In this document: piece by piece, positions 54,283 to 64,000 of the stretch
Numbering within the stretch: position 1 is the first letter of the stretch
How the letters are laid out: every line of letters begins with the position of its first letter
Source of the DNA: Aspidiotus rigidus
Taxonomy: Eukaryota > Arthropoda > Insecta > Hemiptera > Diaspididae
DNA: 64,000 nucleotides
Direction of reading: 5' to 3'
Assembly: GCA_035079385.1 (NCBI GenBank)
Contig: JAVHKY010000035.1
Span: 1,302,001-1,366,000 of the forward strand
Translations under genes and position numbers: made by a program
The notes under the pieces: model-generated
What the model was told of the DNA's origin: nothing
Database searches by the model: none
What the model saw: the letters and a program-made list of their open reading frames with translations, nothing else

Positions 54283-55545
54283 GAGACACAATTAATCTCT
54301 CATCTCCTTGCGTTACGGATAATCAACTGTTGAAGCGTATCTTCGTTTTGCAAGCGTAAATTGTATTCTGTTGTACGTGTCAATGTTTTCGTTAACGTTT
54401 ATAGATATAATTTTCATTTTTCTTCTTCCTGTGGTCTTCGATTGCCCACAAATCGACGGCAATGTCACTTATATAAACTAGTTTTGACGAACTTAGCACT
54501 GATGATTTACAAACGAATGTATTGTTCCAATTTTTTGGAATCTATTCTATATTCTCTTCAATAAGACGATTGTACTCGTTAAAGTTACTTCCATTTTCTT
54601 TTTGTTTGCTCGTCAATTAATGTGTTCGTATTTAAAAAATTGTGAATTTCAATTTTCAGTTGTATCTTCGATGAGATATTTTTCTCGCTTTGCTACTTCT
54701 GTGATGATGCCATTAAAATAAATAAAAATTTTGTTATCCTATGCTCATTATAAAATCGTGTCGTGAAATGATTGCTGTGTTTTCGCGCCTTTAGGTATTT
54801 TTCTTTGTTTTCTCTCTCGGGTTTATGATGAAAATAAATGGCCTTGGCTGATGAGGACTTGATAAGGATGAAATTTCATTGTACTTACAGGCAAAAATAA
54901 TTTGTTCATAAATTTTAATTTTTAAATAAATTGGATGATAACTTTTCAAACTGGTGATGAAGCGTAATGCCTGTAACAAGACTCGTATCATAATAATAGC
55001 AAGATCACGATTGTGTTCCCGATTAACGTTAAGGTCAATAACCTAAAGATGTCCACCTACCGGCCTATTTAGCGCTATACCGCGGTCAACAGTTTGCAGC
55101 TTCAGAGTTCAGACAGGTTTGACGAGATTGAATGAGAGATTGACAGGAAATTTCAGGAAACGGAAAAGGGTACATTTGGGCTGGGAAAAAATGTCAAAAT
55201 AAGACTTTGTAACGTCACGAAACATGGTAGATTCCATCGATTGCACTGATTCGTCTTCAGCCCAAATACATCTTTTTCAAATAAAGGTGGAGTATCAAGA
55301 AAGCTTGTCAAAAATTCTACGTCGCTGCGCATCTATCGACTTTATTATTTTTCCGAAAATTGTTTTGATGATAACGACTTGGTATCGAATTAAACATTCC
55401 GGAAATAATAAATTTTAAGCAAATTTATTCATAACGAGTGCACTTCTATTACGGTGTTTTCCTCCTTACTAATATCGATGTCTGTCTCTGTTGAATGAAA
55501 TAAGGCAATAACGTCCGTGGTTTCTTATTATCGTTGATTTCCGAA
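54283..55545. other. intergenic, DPH2 3' UTR and MKS1 5' region
   Basis: Left part carries the DPH2 3' end (AATAAATAAA about 54717-54726). Right part is upstream of MKS1. A 64-codon ORF at 55224-55418 has no recognisable content. A short inverted pair (ACATTTGGGCTG near 55171, CAGCCCAAATAC near 55258) could form a hairpin. Nothing else seen. Confidence 0.4.
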
Positions 55546-58500
55546 ATGTACATGAAAAACGAACTGGACTCAGTTTTAGGTGTATACAAATGTTACGGTG
55601 ACGTTGATAATTTGAAATTTAAGTAAGTCTCTTAATCATCCTTTATTTTTACATGTCAAAAATCTGTGTCAATATTTGTCTTCCATTGTTATAGAGTTCG
55701 TCTGGAAATTATCAAATCCTCGATGATACCGCTCTCCAGCATAGAAGATCAAGATTCCGGACTCGATCCTCAGTATTATGAACGGGAAGAATTGGAATTC
55801 GGATGGAATGAAAAGCTCTTTAGCGACCGTGAGCTCGAGTTGTATAAGGACGAAAAGAACTGCACATCGAATTTGGAATTGGAATATCATCGTAAAATTG
55901 AAGCCCTGGCCTCGAGCATTGTGAATTCTCCTTCTCGACGTTTGTTTACATACTCTTCAAAAGATCGCGTTCCGGAAAAAGTGAGTACCGAAACGTACTT
56001 TCTTTTTTTATTCTTTCTGTTTTCAGGTTTTTAAAATGTTTGGCTTCTTAGTTGTATAGAAATGTGCTCTACAATGAAGATGGGAATAGGTCTTTTTTTG
56101 ATGAAATAGTATCGCGCTCATTTCTACATCGAAAATTAAATTCAGTTATATCTTCCGAAAGATATGAAAACAGAAGTGCCTTACCTGTGAAAAACCTCGT
56201 CGACTTTAACCCTTCGGAAATCCAGAGACAAGAGAATCGATCTTTGTCGCCTAATTTTGAAGTCATGTATGTCGTCGCCGATTTATCTGACAAATCTAAA
56301 ACAAGGTGACGCTTCAAAAAATATCAGAGTGCACCGTAGTAGAATGCACATTTTGTTGGTTTTGAGTATTCAGAAAACGAACATATTCTGAAAGCAACCC
56401 ACTGTAATCGTATAATGAAATTATTTGTTGTGAGCACAATATTAGTCTATAAAAAGCTTCTGCCTCATGACCATGTTTTTTACTTTAAGAAAACCCAAAG
56501 ACTACGAATGTATGGATTACCTTCTCTTCACTATCACATGGAATAAAAGAACTTCAACTCTATCCGTGATGCCTGATTTCGCTGCTTTTAATACAGCTGG
56601 TTACAAAATAGATGTCGATAACCTCAGTGATACTCGATATGTTTACCGATACTGGTTATTGAACATATCACCTACTGAAGAGCATGCCAGTAGAACTGAG
56701 AATTTGAATGAACAGGTTAGAGAGTATTTTATATCTCGTACTTGCATCTAATGGCTCTTCAATAAATTAAGTGTAAATTTTCAGGCAATGATACGTCAAA
56801 ATTTGAATTTCTCCGTAGACTTTGAACTGCCTCCGAAAAATACGTGTCATTTATTTGCTTTTATTGAATTACAAAAAATTGAAGGTTTTCCAGCCGAAAA
56901 ATTGTTCGTGCAATACTTCATCGATTTACCTTCAAGTAAAATTATCAATGTATTAACAACAGAAATAATTTTCTATGGCTTATGGTTTTCAAATTTTTCT
57001 ACTTCATTTTCAGAGTGGCGCGTTGAAAAGTCCGATTCTCTGTACGGCATGACACCGCAATGTCGTCCTAAAAAGAACAGTGCCGTAACTTCTTTCTCCT
57101 GTGTGTTCGAAGTTAAATTAACGCAAGAAATAATTTTTCTTGAAGAAGAAACTCACGGTGAGAAGATTATTTGTTCTGTTGTACCCTGAAAATTTGATCG
57201 ATCTCCCTCTAAGGAGCCCTCTACCATTCTTTCTGATCCATCTCCCTTTCCATAAACTGTTTTGCTTGACAAATTTTCCTCTTATTTCTTGATGATAATA
57301 TTTATTTATGTTTTTCAGAAAGCCAAAACGACGATGTACCGCAATTGTTTTTCGAAGTCTGTTCGTTAGATAGTTGGAGACGTTTCCGAGTTGAAGGTTA
57401 TGCGTCAATGCCATTTCCTACGAGTAGTGGATATCATAAAATAGTGCTTGATTCGTGGAGACCTTACTCGTCCAATCGTCGTCAACAGCTCAGACGTTTC
57501 TTTATCGGCGGGGATTACGAAATCGCAGACGTGGAATATTGCGGTATCGCCTCAGATTCGGTTAGTTGAATTTCGACCAAATAACTCAATTTAAAATTCT
57601 TCAGGAAGTCCCTGATATTGTGAGTTGATGAAAGGAGATTGAGTTATGGTCATTAACTTGATCGTGAATGTTTCTTATTTAAAGCAAACGCATTATATTT
57701 GAAAGCTCGATATCTCTGAGAGAGAGGTTCCTCGCGTTCACTGAATCAAATTGAGTGAAGCAGTACCACCATATTTTCTTTTGAACTTCGGTCCGTTTTG
57801 CTTGACCTCGCTATCCTCTTTTGTCAGTCCATACAATTCTAAAACTTTATCTTTCAAAGGGTTAGCTAAATCGTTGGTCTCGTAATCCGATCGACAGAGG
57901 TTTTATATTTTCTTTCTATATGTCAAACAAATCCGTCACGACATTAAGGGTACGCTTCACGTAGGAAAAACACACATAAATAATTATAGGAAAATATAGG
58001 TCGCTGGGCGACTAATGACTGTCAACAAAATGAATCAATTGTCATGAAATTTTTTCAGAGTGTTAGATGAGTGTTTGATACAGGTCTAAAATTAATTCAG
58101 AACTCATTATATTATTTAGAACTCTTGTTATCACCGATCAAAACGTGATGTATTTCAAGCATTTTCAATCGTTGATAACGAGGCTTCCTAAATGATTTAA
58201 TAAGTTATAAATAAATTTTAGACCTGTGTCAAACACTCATCTAACACTCTGAAAAAAATTCATGACAATTGATTCATTTTGTGGACAGTTTATTAGTCGC
58301 TCCGCGACCTATATTTTCGTATAAGGAACCAAAATTGACTCAAGACTTGTGTAGTTCTTCAAAATAATGGAATAAAGTATTTTATTAATTTTTTACCCCT
58401 TATTTTCTTGTTTTTTTTTTTTTTACTTACTTTGTATTTTTAGGTAAAAATTTATCTTCTGGTTTTTTGTGTCTTTTTTTTTATCCTTTCCTGATAATTT

Positions 58501-59393
58501 ATTTACTGATCTTTTTATTATAATTATTTTTCCAGATCTTTTTCTGATGAAAATTTTTCAAATAATATAAAAAATTGGAATGAAAAGAACAAAAAGTAAA
58601 ACCAACACTAAAATACAAGGATATGAAAACCACCCAAAATAATCATAAAATAAAACAAACAGAGATTTAACAGACAAGAAAAGAGTGACATTTTCAAAAA
58701 AGTAACACAAATCAACGTTCAACTAATATCAAAAAGTCAATATGCTCTCGTTCCGCCAAATTTTATTTTCTTTATCTGTGTCACATCACCCGGGTTTTGT
58801 GAGCAGATGAGTTTTCTTTGCTTATGAGCCTGTAGAATGCCGAATAAACGTCCTTATTTGAAAAAGACGTATGATTTGCATTCTCCTGTAATTTCTGATG
58901 TCGTTCATACGTTAAATCTCTACGAATATTTTGTCGAAAAATTGCTAAAAAATCTCGATATGAAGAGATAGACTTTTCAGAAAGCTTACTCTCTAACCCG
59001 TACCACATTAATAGTTCATTATTACGTCAGCCGAGCTTCGCTTTTCCCTTCTGCTGGTTTTTCAGAAGTTTGTAGGTTGATATTACTCTATTATCAATTC
59101 TCTAATATTGTATTTCATCTTTCCCTTCATTGTAGAATATCCTCGCGAGGTATGGATTCGAAAGTATATCTACCGGCAGCATTCATCTCGTTGTAAATTC
59201 AGTCCGACAGACTTGCCCGACCGGAACGAGACCTAAGAAAATGATGTATTCGTTGAATTCTTGGAAGACGAACAATTTAATAAATAATGTCAACAATATT
59301 CTGGAAGCCTTTAAGAAAGCTCGCCAAAGAATGCTGTCAGTCCGAGAACCCATTTCAGGTGTTGCTGCTCATTTGTACGAGACCAGTAATTGA
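55546..59393 (+). CDS. MKS1: Meckel syndrome type 1 protein homologue (B9 domain), about 10 exons
   Basis: Component of the B9/tectonic complex at the ciliary transition zone. Exon 1 (55546-55622) starts MYMKNELDSVLGVYKCYGDV and joins in frame to VRLEIIKSSMIPL (exon 2, about 55694), parallel to the N-terminus of human MKS1 (YRSRDPVRNLRLRVHLQR). Further matches: FGWNEKLFSDRELELY, the RRLFTYSSKDRV segment, VMYVVADLSDK, YECMDYLLFTITW, MPDFAAFNTAGYKID. The B9 domain is at about 57320-59230: LFFEVCSLDSWRRFRVEGY, the SWRPYSSNRRQQLRRFFIGG segment and, after a 1575-bp intron (57561-59135), RYGFESISTGSIHL. The C-terminal helix INNVNNILEAFKKARQRM matches HNVLEAFRRARRRM. Presence implies ciliated cells (sperm or sensory neurons). 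The large intron carries a MITE. Confidence 0.92.
57989..58319. mobile_element. long-TIR MITE in the last large MKS1 intron
   Basis: Terminal inverted repeats of about 100 bp with few mismatches: the left begins GGAAAATATAGGTCGCTGGG, the right ends GACCTATATTTTC. Both arms contain AGTGTTAGATGAGTGTTTGA or its complement and AATGAATCAATTGTCATGAA. The middle (about 58085-58215) is unique AT-rich sequence. Non-coding; fully inside the intron. Confidence 0.8.
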
Positions 59394-60060
59394 AGCGAAA
59401 ATTTCTTAGTATACTGACGTAATTTTAAGAACGGATATTTGATTAATGTTCAAATTCTGTCGTTCTATAATAGAATGCTATTGAATATTTCATCGATGTC
59501 TCATTTATTTTTTATTTTGGAATGGCGCGTCGAGTCAATTATAACATGGTATATTTGCTTCAACAAATTTCAACGTGGTACCTGCGAAGCTAAAAATTTT
59601 TCGCCCGCACAAAATCACTCGACGATGCTCAAACGAAGTCCCATTCGACCCATTCCTAGAATCAGTGCAAATTTAATAATTATTCGAATTGGCGCCCCGC
59701 TCATCAATTAATTTTAATTTCGTATAAGACACTTGTGTTTTTTTTTTGTTTTTTTGCGGTACCTAAAATTTGAAATTTACGCTGTCACGATATACAATTT
59801 GATTTTACGAAACGTACGAAATTTGTATCAATGATCGTATAGCCGGAAAAATTCCTCCATCGAAAAGAAGTATATTGGCAGTTGGAGCGAAAATTCGTCA
59901 CAACATAATGTTATGCACTTTTTCGAAGAAAAAAGTCGGACGCATCCCACGTTGCACGTCCGCCGCAGTCGGTATTGCGACATTAAACTAAATACTTATC
60001 AGAATCAGCATTCAGATGTAGCGTAAAAAGTTACTTTATTTTCGATCACCCGTTCCTTAG
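59394..60060. other. MKS1 3' flank
   Basis: AT-rich; no further coding exon recognised. ORF 59439-59711 has no family resemblance. The MKS1 poly(A) site must be here. Confidence 0.4.
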
Positions 60061-60709
60061 CGTCATCTCACTCTAACACGTTCTTTCAGTCGTTTAACCT
60101 TCTCTTTCTCCCGTCGTATCGTCGTCTTTGTTTACCCTTTCGAACGTCTCGCTCGCACAACGTTACTCTTTCTCTTTCTCTCTTCCTTTAATGAGTTTCT
60201 TTTTTTTTCTTCAATCGTCTTTCATACTCCTCACTTCTCCACTGTAGATGTTTGTATGGGATTGCGCGTCTCCTTTCCCTTCAACCTTCAGCTTTTATGT
60301 ACGCAATGAGGCAGCGGTTAGCGGAACCACGGTCGATGTTTCCACCCCTCCATTCGGTTACGAAGAAAAATGGAATCGTCCGAACGTGTTTAGGATGGCC
60401 TAATCTGTAACCTACCGACCGAGCAACTGAGCTTTATATACTGTTCGTAATGAATTTTCTGAACTTCGGGGTTTAATTTTTTTCTTTTTTTTCGGTTTGT
60501 AAATAATTTTTAATTATTAATTTATATATATTACGATTACCTGTTCGTACGAATCGAATTGAATTAAACGAAATTGAATGTTCTGTTCGCGATCCGCCAT
60601 ATTTTTCTGAATGTTTTTCTTTCTCTTTTATTGAGAAACGTGGTGTGTGACGTGTTGTGTAACAATTGTAGATATCTTTTTGTACAGCATTCATTTGTCT
60701 CACTCTGAG
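60060..60709 (+). promoter_or_regulatory. candidate promoter and non-coding first exon
   Basis: 60060-60380 is richer in CpG and pyrimidine (repeated TCTTTCTC, CGTCGT, CTCGCTCGC) than its surroundings. A TATA-like TTTATATA lies at 60433-60440, a consensus-like donor (TCTGAGTAAGT) follows at about 60705-60713, and no long ORF lies between. This would fit a 5' UTR exon of a plus-strand gene whose coding exons lie beyond 64000. Inference from motifs only. Confidence 0.3.
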
Positions 60710-63700
60710 TAAGTATCCTCTTCTTTTTGAGTATCACCGTCGTCTCAGATCGTCCTCTCCACCAGTTCTTGCCAACAACTCTGTATTCGGTAGCCCTAAA
60801 GTACGACCTCAATCGTGATCTGTATAAGTGCTTTGTTACCTTTTGCGAGTAGTATTTTGAGGCTTAGCTTTACAATGATGAGGTCTTGAGAGAGTAATAT
60901 GTTACTAGACCTTTGTTGAGTATTTTGAGTGAGAATTCCGAGTGCGAAACTACCTACACCACTTTTTGAGGAATAAAAAGTCTGAGGAATATTGAATATA
61001 GTTCGAGAAGACTTTGAACTAGCTTTTCCTCAATTTGAGAAACTCTAGAAGGCATCTATCGCACTGAAGAATACAGTGAATATAGTTTGGACTAGGTAGG
61101 CATTGTCTAAGTTTACGACCGCGTACTCAGAATTTCAATGCCTAAAATTGTGTTCGGAGAGTTGACTTTGTCAGGTTCAAATGTTAATTAAAATCGTCTC
61201 CAGTTTATCTGTGTAATCTGTGATGTTTCTGTAGAAGCTGTTAATTCGACTGTCCAAATGGTGAAAACCAAGGCGGGTTTGATGCTCGTGGTTCCCTTTT
61301 TCTTTTTCTATGAGATAAATTTAGTCCAGAGTGTGACTTTGTTGTATAACTGTACATTTCGAAAAAACAGGCTTGCCCTTTTTATCTGAGTTGGAAAAAT
61401 TTTAGTGCTAGGTAATCCGTTAATTAGATTTTAGTATTTGGTATGTAGGCCAAGTGAAAGAATTTTACGATATTATAAAAAGAGTTTGAGTGAGTGATTT
61501 TTCTTACTCAATACATAAGGCGTTTATGGATGCGTACTCGGGCTGAATGTATGAAGAAAGGACGGAAAAAGTGAATTAAAAGCCTCAATTTTGCCGTGTT
61601 TAATAATGTAGTTGCAAGATGCTGTCTATTCGTGTAAATATCTATTTAGACCGTAAAGGACAGGTGATATATAGAGTAATACTGTATTCGAAAAGAGGTC
61701 TTCGTCGATATGCACGGACGTACTACGTATTTCCATTCTTATTCACCTGGTGCTGAAGGAAAAATAATAATGGTTCCGTTTCTATCGTATCGAAGTCGGA
61801 GGTCTGATGTATTCGGATTCGGAACAGGGTGTGCCAGGAACATGAGTATTCATCCACTTGAGAAACAGCATTATTCTGATGATAACATAGTGCATATGTT
61901 CTTTTTTTCTCGCTGTATGATTTTGACGCATTATGGATATTTTCTCTCGTCTACAAGAGACACCCTCACCATTTTCTAAAATGTGACGAGAAAGCGAGAG
62001 AAAAGATTGATAATGATATTTTATTTTTGCATCCAATATCGTATCAAAGTACTAAATTGAGGCCTGATCGTAATCATATCGGGGAATGAACGAGATGAGG
62101 TGTTCCATCGGAATGTTGAGACAGGCCAAAATTTGACCAAAATTGTTTTGAAGGTTGTAACTACACTCGTCTTCGTCTGAAAAGAAAGAAGAAATTTTAC
62201 CTTGATAACGTGAGGTGATGGTTAGATCTAGATCTTGATCTTTACTTCTGTTACACGTCGAATTTCTCCAGCCTCGATCCACTTGCAGTGATAAGGTTCG
62301 GGATTTCCACTTTTTAATGTTCGGTGGTCAGTCTTGTGTCTAACTTTGGTAAGTTTACTCGGAATTTCTGACAGTTGTCCATAAAATCGTTACAGAGGAG
62401 CTGAGGAGATAAGAGTCTCCAGAAATCCTATTTTGCGCATTCATTCTATTCCGGTGTGTTGCGTGTGTAGTGAATTTGTACGCCCTCGGAAGATTCATGA
62501 TAGTGAGAGTCTTAAGTTCGATAAATGTGAGTCGTAGACTCTATTGCTGACGTAGGATATGAATGACAGGGTGTCTACCAGTCATCTGAGTTGGTCATTT
62601 AAAATTTGAGGAATTTAGTCTCATTAGAATCAATAAGTGAAGCCACCAAGTATCACCAATGGTTGGCATACAAAATAAGAATTATGTCATTGGATAACTA
62701 ATGAAGTACGAAAGGGTCCCCTGAACTTACAATTTTTGGTGGAGCTGCTGTTGAATCGTTCATTTCTAGTTCTGTGATTATGAAGTTCGGAATTTTAAGG
62801 AAATTTCTCCGATCATAGGTAGGGCGAGAATCCAGGATCAAACTTCGTGCATCTAACATTTGCTAGTTAAGAAATGAGGAGTAATTCATAATTTTTCTTC
62901 ATTTCTGTGATCTTGAGCTTATCGAGTTGGAAAATGACCTACGACATCCGTTAATAAACTACTCCACAATAGTTTTCTGAGTTCAGTCACCTTCTCATTC
63001 AGAATGTACGTAAATTTGTCGACCTCCGATAAGAAATTGCTTATCTTGTATCGGTCAACAACGCATTGTGTCAGAGGACAAGAATGAAAATATAATAGCG
63101 TCAGTTGTCACTCGCTTTGGATGAGACTACGTTAGATATGTGTATTAGTGTGAAGTAGTGATAACAAATAGAGACCAGGACGACAGCTTGAAGTGGCTTC
63201 ATTACTTCTTCGAATTCCTGTGAGAAAAACTGGACCTCTACGTCGCGGAAAGATGAACCGAAGCCCTTGGAGAGTTACAAGTCGGACATGTGAGGAAAAC
63301 TGAGTTTAGCTATTTGAAATTAAATGAACAGAAAACTTCTTGTTTAGATTCAACTTTCGCCAGACTTTATGTATTTAAATGGAAATGTTCGCGTTGAATG
63401 AAGTCGCTTGAGACGAGTTCGTCCCCGTATTTTCTCTTGTTTTTCTAATCAACTTCATACCGTGGTTTCATTTCAGAGGCAAGAGCAGAAGGTAGGGATT
63501 GTAAGAACTCGTAAGTCTGGAAAAGTTTTCTGCTGATAGCTTTGATGAGACGTCCATCCTCAAAAGGTGGTTTTTCATCGTATGAGAGGCCGACAATTTG
63601 TGTTTCTAGTGGTGAAGGGACCTGCTGCGGATGTAAACACCTGTGAAAGAAGGCTTAAGATGAAATCTACACGTATATGCACAATGATCTTCTGAATACA

Positions 63701-64000
63701 TCAAGGAACCGGTGAAGTCTAAGAATTCGAGGACTTGATCGCGTTGTCCAATGGATGGATACATTTTGTTCAGCTCTGATACTCTGGTCTAGTGAAGGAG
63801 CTACAATGGCACCGAGGTTTTCATGTATGCACCTCAGAGGGGGATTTTTCAGGGAAGAATGTATAAAAGAAGTGTGAGGTAGAAGATAAATTAAGGCATT
63901 GTCAAAACGAAAGGAAGGTTGAAGAGAGAAGGAAGAATAATATTTTCAAAACAGAGGTGTGAGTTGAGAGACAAATTGTGACGTCGGAGTTCATAACTCC
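60710..64000. other. 3.3 kb without recognisable genes
   Basis: AT-rich, stop-dense on both strands; ORFs up to about 90 codons show no family motifs. If the exon at 60.5 kb is real this is its first intron; otherwise it is intergenic. No tRNA, tandem repeat or transposon was recognised by eye. Confidence 0.4.

Noticed and set aside
61710..62282. ORFs of 76-89 codons near the right end
   Set aside because: No conserved motif, no splice support, and composition like the surrounding non-coding DNA.

Overview
This is a piece of a nuclear animal genome, most likely an insect. The genes are split by many short GT-AG introns, the DNA is AT-rich, and there are small inverted-repeat transposons and a Copia retrotransposon. 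The gliotactin-like gene points to an arthropod and the MKS1 gene to a ciliated animal. A hemipteran such as a scale insect, mealybug or aphid relative is possible, but that is inference only. No bacterial, phage or CRISPR features are present.

Layout. Positions 1-116 hold what may be the tail of an unidentified upstream gene. PRMT5 (+, 341-3448, 11 exons) converges on CTU2 (-, 6289-4265, 10 exons). CTU2 is divergent from UTP20 (+, 6761-19951, about 30 exons), a huge HEAT-repeat protein of the small-subunit processome. A complete Copia element (20056-28162; identical 240-bp LTRs, TTCAT target duplication, uninterrupted 2071-codon ORF) sits just past the UTP20 poly(A) signal. Then come MRPS17 (+, 29340-30013), tail-to-tail with the CTD phosphatase FCP1/CTDP1 (-, 33778-30324). 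A TE-littered gap (LINE remnant, palindromic MITE) follows, then SMYD4 (+, 37161-39933), a repeat-rich gap, a gliotactin/neuroligin-like membrane cholinesterase homologue (-, 46712-43202) and, divergent from it, CCT3 (+, 47568-51272). After a small unidentified minus-strand ORF come DPH2 (+, 52377-54282) and MKS1 (+, 55546-59393). The last 4.6 kb has no recognisable protein; it may contain the promoter and non-coding first exon of a gene lying beyond the window.

Most notable structure. The 2.4-kb UTP20 intron (13767-16167) is filled with a tandem array whose units look like box C/D snoRNAs: ATGATGA C box, CTGA D box 77-82 nt apart (C-box start to D-box end), a C'-like box, and in two units a flanking terminal stem with compensatory changes. 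There are eleven intact copies, two decayed copies and one 3' fragment. The most conserved stretch contains CAGGCTCCCTC, complementary to the universally conserved 18S rRNA segment GAGGGAGCCTG. A gene needed for 18S rRNA processing therefore appears to host a multicopy 18S-directed snoRNA family.

Functionally the window is rich in housekeeping genes for translation and RNA (UTP20, CTU2, DPH2, MRPS17, PRMT5, FCP1) and folding (CCT3). They are not an operon; each has its own promoter, and adjacent genes are mostly divergent or convergent.
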